Source: Clostridia bacterium UC5.1-1D2 (GTDB taxonomy: Bacteria; Bacillota; Clostridia; Lachnospirales; Lachnospiraceae). Taken from it: a stretch of 64,000 nt of DNA. Every line of letters begins with the position of its first letter. Positions within the stretch are counted from its first letter, which is position 1. This document shows positions 18,482 to 27,449 of this stretch, piece after piece. The position numbers were made by a program, and so were the translations under genes. The notes under the pieces are model-generated. The model did not search any database. It saw nothing but the letters and a program-made list of their open reading frames with translations, and had not been told where the DNA came from. The stretch covers positions 1 to 64,000 of the forward strand of contig BBZN01000006.1 of the NCBI GenBank assembly GCA_001304855.1, given 5' to 3'.

Positions 18482-19422
18482 ATGGCTGAATTAATATGTT
18501 TTGATTTGCAAAGATTTGCATTGCATGACGGCCCGGGTATCAGGACCACTGTTTTTTAAAGGGATGCCCTTTGGATTGTGTCTGGTGCCATAATCCGGAA
18601 TCAAAAAGGTGCGGGCCGCAATTGGGATTTATAGAAAAAAAATGCACCAAATGCGGAAAATGCCAGGAGGTATGCACGCATTCTGTCCATCGGGTGGATC
18701 CTATCCGCCATGAAATTGATTTTGCCAGATGTATACAATGCGGCTTGTGTACAGATGCATGTTTCAATCATGCGTTGAAGTTTTACGGAAAAAAGGCATC
18801 TGGCGAAGAAATACTGGAAATTGTCATGAAGGATATGGATTTTTACCGGAAAAGCAACGGCGGCCTTACCGTTAGCGGCGGGGAGCCAATGGTGCAGTTT
18901 GAGCCCTTATTGGAACTTTTGAAAAAGGCTAAAAAAAATGGGCTGCACGTATGTGTGGATACTTCCGGGCAGGCGTCCAGAGATAAATACCGGGAGATTG
19001 CAGATTATACAGACCTCTTTTTGTTTGATTATAAAATAACAGATACAAGAGAGCATAAGAGGTATACAGGGGCTGATAACCGCTTGATACTAAGCAATTT
19101 GGACTATCTCTGCAAAAGTGGAAGCAGGGTAATCCTCCGATGCCCCATTATTCCCGGGATTAATGATAATAAAAGGCACTATCAGGGAATTACAGAACTG
19201 TCTCATAAATATAAAGGGATTGAAGCGGTAAATCTAATGATGTATCATGATATGGCAAAGGGAAAAGCGGTACAGATAGGAGAAGTTTATGCTTTGCAGG
19301 AGATCAGAACAATCGAGGCTGAGGACAAAAAAGAATATATTCCGAAGTTGAAGCCTGCGGATGCCTTAAACTCAGAGAAAATTAAATTTAAAAATAATGT
19401 ATTGGAGGAGGACGTGCTATGA
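18482..19422 (+). CDS. glycyl radical enzyme activase, radical SAM (probable frameshift)
   Basis: This activating enzyme of about 313 residues abstracts hydrogen from the Gly of the neighbouring enzyme. The N-terminal ICFDLQRFALHDGPGIRTTVF runs into the radical-SAM cluster motif CPLDCVWC (CxxxCxxC). Two ferredoxin-type 4Fe-4S clusters follow (CTKCGKCQEVC and CIQCGLCTDAC), then GGLTVSGGEPMVQ. The frame stops at about 18557. One more T in the T run gives V-F-L-K-G-C-P and full length. The additional cluster domain is usual for activases of dehydratase-type glycyl radical enzymes. The last four bases overlap the SIS gene. Confidence 0.9.
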
Positions 19423-19979
19423 CAGGTTTTAAAGAAAAGGCAAATTTGGCAATGAAGGAGCTTCAGGAAGTATTTGAGCTTATGGATGATTCCTATATCC
19501 GTGAGCTGTTGGAGGCTGTGAAATCACACAGGCGGATTTTCACCATCGGAGCAGGACGCGAGGGACTCTCCACGAAAGCCTTTGCCATGAGGCTGACTCA
19601 TCTTGGAAAGGAATCCCACTGGATTTGGGATGATACAACCCCGGCGCTTGGAACAGGCGATCTCCTAATTGCCGTCTGCGGCCCGGGACACATCGACACG
19701 ATTGACCAGGTTGTGCGTTATGCCAAAGGGCATGGGGCGGTTATTGCTGTAATCAGCGCTGCGGAATCCGGTTATTGTGTGGAGCAGGCGGATATTGTTA
19801 TGAAACTGCCTGCGGCTGCATATCGCGCTTCCGGCAAATTTGTGGAGACAAAGCAGCCTATGGGCAATTTGTTTGAGCAGGCGCTTTTTATTGTGTTTGA
19901 CGTCATTGTCATGATGGCAAGTGAAGAGATGGGGATACCGGAAGCTGAAATGGTGGCGCGCCACAGAAATATTGAATAG
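19419..19979 (+). CDS. SIS-domain sugar isomerase, 6-phospho-3-hexuloisomerase-like
   Basis: This intact 186-residue single SIS-domain protein resembles HxlB/PHI, which interconverts 3-hexulose 6-phosphate and fructose 6-phosphate. Family features are FTIGAGREGLSTKAFAMRLTHLG, the TTPALGTGDLLI segment and QPMGNLFEQALFI near the C-terminus. The phosphosugar loop usually reads SGSGET; here it is CGPGHIDT, a notable change that may alter substrate. No hexulose-phosphate synthase is nearby, so the ribulose monophosphate route is not indicated. As last gene of the operon, overlapping the activase by four bases, it probably acts on an intermediate of the glycyl radical pathway. Confidence 0.82.
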   Translation: MTGFKEKANLAMKELQEVFELMDDSYIRELLEAVKSHRRIFTIGAGREGLSTKAFAMRLTHLGKESHWIWDDTTPALGTGDLLIAVCGPGHIDTIDQVVRYAKGHGAVIAVISAAESGYCVEQADIVMKLPAAAYRASGKFVETKQPMGNLFEQALFIVFDVIVMMASEEMGIPEAEMVARHRNIE

Positions 19980-19997
19980 TTTGTAAACTTATAAGAA

Positions 19998-20035
19998 AAG
20001 GAATCAGTTAGCTGTATTGACGGATTCCTTTTTTA
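19998..20035 (+). terminator. terminator of the ABC/glycyl radical operon
   Basis: AAGGAATC (19998-20005) pairs perfectly with GATTCCTT (20023-20030) across a 17-base loop and is followed by a T run. It marks the end of the operon after the SIS gene. Confidence 0.85.
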
Positions 20036-20211
20036 GTACATTATGATATTGTGCCTGAGTATGTGGGATTGTAATTGGATAACGGGGTTCTGTCAATATT
20101 AATTTTTCCATCTGGAATATGTAAGAAATAAGAAAGGATTATAAGCTCCGGCTCTGCTATGATAAAAACAGATAAATATATGTGGATCGCGGTGGAAAAG
20201 GAGGGGACGGC

Positions 20212-21761
20212 ATGAAGAAAAAGGAGATAAGGGTTTTGGCAATAGCAGGCTTGATGTCGGCGCTGCTGTTTGGCTGCGGTTCGGGCGGAGGAACCCCGGA
20301 GACTCCGCCGGAGCCGGTTACCGGTACGGAGAAGGAAATTACCGTAAAGAAAGACAACACCCTTATGGAGGAAACCAGGCCCGGATTTCACAGGGAGAGC
20401 AGAAGCCGGAATCAGAAACAGGAGAACCGATTTTTGCACTGCCGTACCAGTTTGTCAGAGCCTATGGAATCATCCAGTCGGAATATCCGGTTTATCAACT
20501 GGAGACTGTGGTTGAATCGGAACTGCCCCGGGAAGAAAAGACAATATCTCTGACATCCGCCATATATCAAAAAGGGGAGCTGATTGTAAACATTGTCCTG
20601 GATGATTTTTCGGAGGTCAGTACTATCCCGGCGGACGGGGAACCTCCCTCGGACGGTATGTACGTTACTTTAAGCGACGGGACGATGCTTCCTTCGGAGC
20701 GATACCAGGAGGAGCTTTGGAAGTCGGGCGAAGGCCTGTTCCTCACAGGCCCCGGCATACCGGAGACCGGAATTAAGCCTCAGGAGTCCAGGTATGCGTC
20801 TTATACTGATTATTTTGAGGCATGCGGCCACAGGCGCTATCTGATGGAGGCAAGGTTTGAGCTTCCGTCCGCCCCGGGGGAAGGAGATCCGTTGTCCGGC
20901 TACGGGATCCGGCTTCTGGATTTTGAGAAACCGCTGGAATTTACCTTGAAGCCTGCGCCTGAATATGACACCTTGGAAGAGTTGGCGGCAGGGGAAGACG
21001 GAAGCATCGATACCCATGACGGCATTTCTATTATAAGCATGGGGAAACGGGTGGAGGAAGGGATTCTTATATCCTGGTATACCTACAGGGAAACGGGGGA
21101 AAGTTCCCTTAGCATCACCTATAAACCGCCTCTTCAGGAGATCGATATGCCAACTATATCAGGAGGAGGGAAACAATATCTGATTAAGTCGTTACCGTAT
21201 GTTCCCTATTGGGACAAGATGGGGACCTACCTGCCGCCGGATGTAAAAGGGCATGGAGTGCGGTACAGATGTCTGTTCGATGTTCCACGGGAGGAGCAGA
21301 ATGTATCCTTCCGGATACATATTCCCGGAATTAACTTTTTGAACCATGAGGAGTCCCAGCCTGTGACATTGTCCATCCCCCGGGATTATGAAGAAATAAA
21401 TGAGGAAATTCCGTGGAAAGACGGTTCTGTGCGTATTCTCGGGATCACCAGGATGAAGGAGCCCCAGAGGACGGAGTCAGAGGATAAGCAGGGAAAAACA
21501 GACGTGGCAGAGCGGCCGGCCGTGTACATCGATGTGGAGGCGGCCCATGAAAATAAGGATCTGGCTTTAAGAGGCTTAATCTGCCAGAGGAAGATATGGA
21601 CCAATTGGGAACATGAGCGGTACGACTTTGACGAGAAGGGCAATCTCAGCGGCTTCCGGGTTTTTTACGACGAAGGTGATACAGAAATAACCCTGAAATT
21701 TAGCAGAGCGGTGTTTTACTGGAATCAGCCCTATGTGATGGAGATTGGGCCCCTGGATTAG
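20212..21761 (+). CDS. lipoprotein of unknown function (probable frameshift)
   Basis: This exported lipoprotein has about 516 residues. The N-terminus has a basic start, a hydrophobic core and a lipobox ending LLFGC, then a Gly/Pro-rich linker. The ATG at 20212 follows an AAAAGGAGGGG site. The linker region is broken near 20385; restoring one base joins it to the long soluble part (EPIFALPYQFVRAYGII and onward). That part is mostly beta-rich and acidic, with repeated Pro/Tyr motifs, and I recognise no domain. It lies alone between two terminators. The function is unknown; a cell-envelope or sensory role would be a guess. Confidence 0.75.
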
Positions 21762-21858
21762 AAAACAGCATCTTTGGAGCTGCCAGGGAACAGCGGAACG
21801 CGGAGGACGCCTGCAATCTGCAGCCCGCCCTTTTGCATGGGGGGAAATTTGACTCACG

Positions 21859-21896
21859 AAACTGCGGGCAGTATAATAAAACTGTCCGCAGTTTTT
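21859..21896 (+). terminator. terminator after the lipoprotein gene
   Basis: AAACTGCGGGCAGT pairs with ACTGTCCGCAGTTT (one G-U pair) across an 8-base loop and is followed by TTTTT. Confidence 0.88.
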
Positions 21897-21977
21897 ATTA
21901 TTTTTATGAGAGCAGGCGTTTGCCGCCAAGAGGCAGACACGAAAGAAAAATATTGGTAAAAACCAAGGAGAATAAGG

Positions 21978-24900
21978 ATGTATATAGCAGATCTTCATAT
22001 CCACTCCCGCTATTCCAGAGCTACCAGCCAGGAGGGCACACCGGAGCATCTGGAACTGTGGGCGAGAAAAAAGGGGATCCGCCTGCTGGGAACCGGAGAT
22101 TTCACCCATCCGGCCTGGCGGGAGGAGCTGAGGGAAAAGCTGGTTCCCGGAGAGGACGGGTTTTACACTTTAAAGGAAGAATACCGCATAAGAGACGGGG
22201 CGCCCGATGATTCCCGGCTCGTGCGGTTTGTTGTCACCGGGGAGATCAGTTCCATCTACAAGCAGGGGGGCAGAGTGAGGAAGGTTCACAGCCTGATTCT
22301 GCTTCCGGGATTGGAGGCGGCGGAGAGGCTCTCTAAAAGGCTGGAACAGATTGGAAATATTCATTCCGACGGCCGTCCCATTCTGGGGCTGTCCTGCCAC
22401 GATCTTCTGGAGATTATGCTGGAGATCTGCCCTGAGGGAGTCTTTATTCCGGCACATATCTGGACGCCTCATTTTTCCATGTTCGGAGCTTTTTCAGGCT
22501 TTGACAGTATAGAAGAATGTTTTGGAGATTTGACCCCGCATATTCATGCCCTGGAGACAGGCCTGTCCTCGGATCCGCCTATGAACTGGCGGCTTTCCGC
22601 CTTGGACGGTTATCAGCTTGTCTCCAACTCCGACGCCCATTCCCCGGCCAAGCTGGGGAGGGAAGCCAACCTTTTGGATACGGATTTGTCCTACGGAGCC
22701 ATGGCAAACGCTCTGGAGACAGGAGAGGGGCTCCGGGGGGACCATTGAGTTTTTTCCTGAAGAGGGAAAATACCATTTTGACGGACACCGGAAATGCCGC
22801 CTCTGCCTGAGTCCCTCTGAGGCAAAGGCGTGTGGAGGAAGGTGTCCGGTCTGTGGAAGAAAGCTGACTATCGGCGTCTCCCACCGCGTGGAGGAGCTGG
22901 CAGACAGGGAGGAGGGATATATCCGGCCTGATGGAAAGGCTTTCGAGAGCCTGGTTCCACTGCCGGAAGTGATAGGGGCTTCCATCGGAAAATCATCGGC
23001 CGGTGCGGGCGTTCAGAAAATTTATGAGAATATGATTGCCAAACTGGGAGATGAATTTTCAATTTTGAGAGAAATACCTGAGGAGGATATCAGGCGTCAG
23101 TCAGGAGCATGATTGCAGAGGGAATCTGCCGCCTTCGCAGGGGCCAGGTGGAGCGCAGGCCGGGCTACGACGGGGAATATGGGACCATCAGCCTTTTTGA
23201 ACCGTGGGAGATGGACGAAGTGGAGGGGCAGATGAGTCTGTTTCTTCCGTCCAAGTGGGGACTGCCGGAGCAGAGGGCCGATAATGGCCCCAGAATGCAG
23301 GGAGTACAGGCGTCAGATTTCGGGCGCGGGGAGACAGAGGAGGCTGATATGCCTTTCTGCCTGGAAAAACTCAATGAGGCCCAGAGAAAAGCGGCCATGA
23401 CTCCTGCACCCGCCATTGCGGTGACGGCAGGTCCCGGCACAGGAAAAACGGGGACGCTCACAGCCCGGATTCTCTGCCTACTAAAAGATCGGGGAGTGAA
23501 ACCCTCGGAGATTACAGCAGTGACTTTTACAAATAAGGCCGCCGCAGAACTTCGGGTGCGTTTGGAAGGGCAGGCCGGAGCCAAGAGGGCCCTTCGCCTT
23601 TTAAACACGGGCACGTTCCACTCCATCTGCCTTAAACTGCTTCAGGAGCAGGGATTTGACAGAATTCCGGCGTCGGAGGAGATGCTTTTGGAGCTGGCAG
23701 GGGATGCGGTAAAGGAAACGGGCCTGGACTGCACTGCGGCAGAGTTTTTAAGAAAACTTTCCCTCATAAAATCCCGGGGCGGACGGAACGTCCTCTCCGG
23801 GAATGAAGCAGGGGAGAAAGCGGAGGATCCGGAAGCAGGGTTTCAAAAGGCTGCCGCCCGGTACGAGGAAAGTCTGGAGGCAGAGGGGGCTTGTGACTTC
23901 GACGACCTGCTTCTGGAGACTCTTAAGCTTCTTAAACAGGAAAAGAAAGAGGAGATCCGCAGACGCCGATTCTCTTATCTTCTGGTTGATGAGTTTCAGG
24001 ATGTGAACCCCGTACAGTTTCAGTTGATTCAGGCCTGGAATAAGGGGCAGAAGGAACTTTTTGTTATAGGCGATCCGGACCAGGCGATCTACGGTTTCCG
24101 TGGCTCTGATCCTGGCTGCTTTGAAGCGCTCAGACGGGAATATCCCGGCCTGACACAGATTGCCCTCAGTGAAAACTACCGCTCTGTCCCCTCTGTGCTG
24201 GAGGGGGCCCAGGCCCTGATCTCGATGAACCCGGCGGGGAGAGAAAACTGCATCCTGTGAGGAGGGAGGGCGCCAGGATTCGCCTGGTAAGGGCAGAGAG
24301 CGGGATGTCTGAGGCTATTTTCACAGCGAAAGAGATTAACCGCATAATCGGCGGCATTGACATGCTGGATGCACAGGAGAGGCGCAGCCCGGAGGCTTCA
24401 CCGGATTTGCCGATATTGCAGTTTTGTACCGGACGCACCGGCAGGCCGCTCTGCTGGAAAAATGCCTCCAAAAGGAGGGAATTCCCTATCAGGTTGCAGG
24501 CAGGGACGAATTTTTGCAAGATCCCCAGGTGAGGGGGAGCGTCAGCTTTTTCAGAAGTGTCCTAAATCCCAAAGACCGCTTTTCTGCCCGTATGAGCCGC
24601 CGGCTTCTGTGGAAGAACGAGGAGAAGGGCTACGAGGCGGCTGCAGCCAGATACGGACCTTCTTTGGGAAAAAGAAAACCACAGCCTGTACTGGAAGAAT
24701 GGATAAAGGAAATGGGCTGGGAGGATGGCAGAGGCATGGAGAAGCTTTTGCAGACCTCCTGCCTGTACCGGAACATGAATGAGTTTTTGGACGCGCTGGC
24801 TTTCGGCACAGAGGGGGATCTCCGCCGTCCGGGGAAGAAGCAGTACAGGTCCGACGCAGTCACGCTCATGACGCTCCATGCCTCCAAGGGGCTGGAATTC

Positions 24901-25173
24901 TCCGCCGTTATTCTCTGCGGCGTCAGAAAAGGCGTGATACCTCTGGAATGGAAGAAAGGGGAGGAGCCGGAAGAGAGCGGGAAGGAGGAGGAGAGAAGGC
25001 TTTTTTATGTAGGTATGACCAGGGCCAGGGACCAGTTAATACTGGTGACGGGAAAGGAAGAGTCCGAATTTTTGTCCGCTATTCCCGGAGACTGCGTGGA
25101 ACGGGAAAATGCAGCCGGTTCAGGAAGGGAACAGGATATAAAGCAGTTAAGCCTTTTTGACTGGATTCAGTAA
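21978..25173 (+). CDS. PHP/EndoQ-like nuclease fused to UvrD-type helicase (four probable frameshifts)
   Basis: A single gene of about 1,065 residues is split into five frames. The N-terminal 370 residues resemble the PHP-fold endonuclease family of EndoQ: metal ligands in DLHIHSRYSRATS, GTGDFTHP, CHDLLE, PAHIWTP and SNSDAHSP, and a zinc ribbon CRLCLSPSE...CPVCGRKL. The rest is a superfamily 1A helicase with AGPGTGKTGTLTARI, LVDEFQDVNPVQF, DQAIYGFRGSD, LMTLHASKGLEF and FYVGMTRARDQL. Breaks near 22737, 23108, 24259 and 24396 are each fixed by one base in short runs (the first is an extra base, the others missing). The fusion suggests incision and unwinding at deaminated or damaged DNA. It is preceded by an AAGGAG site. 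Confidence 0.88.
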
Positions 25174-25320
25174 GCCAATGATTTTAGAAAGCTGTTCCCA
25201 AAGCCGTGGCTGCAGGCAGACCCTGTATCTCCTCAATCTGCCAATCTCTTAATAGCAGATAATAGTACATGAGGATAATTTCCCGCCTCCGTTCAAGATA
25301 TATAAGTGCATGAAAGATTT

Positions 25321-25362
25321 GTTGCTTTACGGCGTCTTTTTTCGTTTGCCGTCGTAAAGCAA
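25321..25362. repeat. inverted repeat between convergent genes
   Basis: TTGCTTTACG (25321-25330) and CGTAAAGCAA (25352-25361) form a perfect 10-bp inverted repeat around a T-rich centre. It lies between the helicase gene and the convergent acetyltransferase gene, at the edge of the AT-rich island, and could be a bidirectional terminator or an island boundary. The rest of 25174-25363 shows nothing else. Confidence 0.55.
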
Positions 25363-25363
25363 T

Positions 25364-25984
25364 TTATATCAGATGCTCAATACTTCCGGATTGTATCTCG
25401 GTTATATGCTGCGCAATCTGTTCCTCAGACCAGGCCCACCATTTTATCTTAAGCAGAGTATCGATGGTTACTTGTGCAAAACGTTTTCTGATTGGTTTTG
25501 CCGGAACACCGCCAACGATTGTGTACGGCGGAACATCTTTTGCAACCACAGCGCGTGTCCCAATGACAGCGCCGTCCCCAACCGTGACTCCTGCCATGAT
25601 AACCGCTTCATATCCAATCCAAACATCATTCCCAATAACGATATCGCCTTTATTATCCCACGCTTTCGTAATATTTTTTACATCTAATCCCCATTCTTCA
25701 AAAAAGATAGGGAAGGGGTATGTTGAAAGTGAAGATAAGGTGTGATTTGCACTGTTAAAGATGAACTTTGCTCCGCAAGCGATTGAACAAAACTTTCCGA
25801 TTATCAATTTATCTTCGTTGATGGGATAGTGGTATAATACATTATTTTTTTCAAAGTCTTTCGGTTCGCGGACAAAATCGTTATAAATCGTGTAATCGCC
25901 AACTATGATATTGGGATTAGAAATAATATTTTTTAGATAGACTGTATCTTTATCTTTTGAACGCGGATAAATCTTCCCGGTCAT
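25364..25984 (-). CDS. CatB/Vat-type hexapeptide acetyltransferase
   Basis: This intact 206-residue left-handed beta-helix O-acetyltransferase is related to type B chloramphenicol acetyltransferases and streptogramin A acetyltransferases (Vat). Family hallmarks include LIIGKFCSIACGAKFIFN, the catalytic His in NSANHTLSS, and the hexapeptide coil IVIGNDVWIGYEAVIMAGV. The IVGGVPAKPIRKRF and WWAWSEEQI tail is also typical. Most members beyond the named resistance enzymes have unknown acceptors, so resistance is possible but not established. Its start overlaps the preceding amidohydrolase by four bases. The region is visibly more AT-rich than its flanks. Confidence 0.85.
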   Translation of the reverse strand: MTGKIYPRSKDKDTVYLKNIISNPNIIVGDYTIYNDFVREPKDFEKNNVLYHYPINEDKLIIGKFCSIACGAKFIFNSANHTLSSLSTYPFPIFFEEWGLDVKNITKAWDNKGDIVIGNDVWIGYEAVIMAGVTVGDGAVIGTRAVVAKDVPPYTIVGGVPAKPIRKRFAQVTIDTLLKIKWWAWSEEQIAQHITEIQSGSIEHLI

Positions 25985-26700
25985 AATTTCTCCTTTCCTG
26001 TCAACGGAAATACAAACTTTTTGATATGTTCAAATTGATTATTTTCCACATAATATACCGACTGTTCTTTTATGGAGTAGACAAAAGAAACTCTGGTAGC
26101 CCATGCTCCCTCTTGCCGGACAGTATGCAGGAGTGTATATGCGTCGGAAAGCGAAAAATCATGTTTGGAGTTGTCCAATATTTGCAATGCTCTTTCGTAT
26201 CTGTCATCACCCGGTATAATATAGTTCTTCGTGGTTTCTGGTTTTATCAAGGAATAATTCGTTATCAAAGAATATTTTTTATGCTCTTCCCGATAGCCAA
26301 TACCCGGCTCGATTATCAACACTCGTCCATAAACATCCGATAACATAGCCTGTATGGCAGAGTCCGGCGCATATGTAATCTTCTTTGTCCTAACAATCTG
26401 GTTCACATCATCCAAGGAAATCTGCGCCTTGATAAATTGCTCTGTCAAATCTGCAATCGTTATGCAGCTTGGGCTGTCTTGATATACTCCGTCAGGATTG
26501 CCATGTACATATAGCAATGTTCCAACATTTCCGTTTTGATTAACCCCATGATAAGAGTGATACATTCCGTCTGGACGTAAAATTCCGATATAGAAACGTT
26601 CTTTCTCTTCAATCACTTTATGCTTCCATACGGAGAGGTCAATATCAAAATTGAACCCTGTAATAATATCATTTCCATGATAAACAAATCTGGTACACAT
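25981..26700 (-). CDS. Ntn-hydrolase, linear amide C-N hydrolase family
   Basis: This intact 239-residue protein starts with MCTRF, placing the nucleophilic Cys at position 2 as in choloylglycine hydrolases and penicillin V acylases. The oxyanion/active-site Asp region is GFNFDID; bile-salt hydrolases have an Arg before the Asn here (GRNMD), and this protein has Phe. An ITNYSL segment with the conserved Asn and DDRYERALQI with the conserved Arg are present. It is therefore probably an acylase of another type (for example on N-acyl amino compounds or signals). It is coupled to the acetyltransferase downstream and has its own promoter. Confidence 0.8.
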   Translation of the reverse strand: MCTRFVYHGNDIITGFNFDIDLSVWKHKVIEEKERFYIGILRPDGMYHSYHGVNQNGNVGTLLYVHGNPDGVYQDSPSCITIADLTEQFIKAQISLDDVNQIVRTKKITYAPDSAIQAMLSDVYGRVLIIEPGIGYREEHKKYSLITNYSLIKPETTKNYIIPGDDRYERALQILDNSKHDFSLSDAYTLLHTVRQEGAWATRVSFVYSIKEQSVYYVENNQFEHIKKFVFPLTGKEKL

Positions 26701-26763
26701 AATAATTGCCTTTCCTAAAATCTCAGTGTCTTTTTCTTTTATATTACAACGATTGAAACAGAT

Positions 26764-26792
26764 ATTCTATACACCGTATGATACCGAACCAA
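26764..26792 (-). promoter_or_regulatory. promoter of the amidohydrolase-acetyltransferase pair
   Basis: On the minus strand TTGGTT (26792-26787) and TAGAAT (26769-26764) are spaced by exactly 17 bp, upstream of the AGGAAAGG ribosome site and ATG at 26700. Confidence 0.6.
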
Positions 26793-26800
26793 TTTGTATA

Positions 26801-26832
26801 AAAATAAGGGGCTGCAACTTGACAGCCCCTTA
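26801..26832 (-). terminator. terminator after the CD3324-family gene
   Basis: AAGGGGCTG and CAGCCCCTT form a 9-bp stem with an 8-base loop, followed on the minus strand by a TATTTTT run. It separates the regulator gene from the amidohydrolase promoter. Confidence 0.85.
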
Positions 26833-26835
26833 CGA

Positions 26836-27099
26836 TTACTTATGATATATAATTTTCCGAACGGCATATATAGATAAACAATATTTTTCAGACAAACGAT
26901 CCACAGAACAACCGTTTTGATAGTCTTCTTTTATCTTCTGATTACGCTGTTCTAATTCCTGCCGATAGCCGGAAACTTCTCCCCAACGTTTTTGCTGCTC
27001 CTGCTCAACAGGCACATAGATATACCCGCCTTGAACATAGTTTTGCAGTTTTTTTACCAGTGCGTCAGGAAGAACAACTTGTGCATTTAAATATTTCAT
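26836..27099 (-). CDS. CD3324-family small DNA-binding protein
   Basis: This protein of about 87 residues starts MKYLNAQVVLPDALVKKLQ; the ATG at 27099 is preferred because a strong AAGGAGGA site lies just upstream. The QNYVQGGYIYVP segment and a C-terminal helix-turn-helix-like part (CSVDRLSEKYCLSIYAVRKII) match the clostridial family named after C. difficile CD3324. This looks like a small transcriptional regulator, perhaps for the two genes downstream, although the terminator at 26801-26832 separates them. The frame is intact. Confidence 0.75.
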   Translation of the reverse strand: MKYLNAQVVLPDALVKKLQNYVQGGYIYVPVEQEQQKRWGEVSGYRQELEQRNQKIKEDYQNGCSVDRLSEKYCLSIYAVRKIIYHK

Positions 27100-27130
27100 G
27101 AAGGCTTCCTCCTTGATATGATAGTCAAGT

Positions 27131-27312
27131 TGCAAAGCCGGCATTTTATGCTGCGACGATGTTACTCCATGCAACCGTCGCAATCTACTGGCTTTGCATG
27201 GAGAAAACCTTTATTTTTCTTTTTGGTGTTGATACACATATAAATCACTTCTTTCGTCCTAATCTAAAGGCTGATACAAATTTAGTGTAGCATACCATTC
27301 GTTCTGTATCAA
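27131..27312 (-). promoter_or_regulatory. promoter and nested stem-loop leader of the CD3324-family gene
   Basis: On the minus strand TTGATA (27312-27307) and TACACT (27289-27284), spaced by 17 bp, form a promoter flanked by GATACA repeats. The leader then contains a nested hairpin: TGCAAAGCC (27131-27139) with GGCTTTGCA (27190-27198) outside, and TGCGACG (27152-27158) with CGTCGCA (27176-27182) inside. No U-run follows it. The remaining gap to 27449 holds nothing else that I see. Confidence 0.55.
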
Positions 27313-27449
27313 CTAATTTGTGTTTTGTTTTTCTTCCGCCTTTGGCATTTGAAAGGGCCGATGCAGATTGCAAAGCGCTGACCGCCATAAGCAAAAGGAA
27401 TTTACTGTCTTGTGGGTGTTGCGCGAATGATGCAGCGCCTTCTAAGAAT

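Noticed and set aside
26026-26343. Plus-strand open frame inside the amidohydrolase gene
   Set aside because: The minus-strand gene shows the Ntn active-site motifs and is coupled to its neighbour. The plus frame is a shadow.
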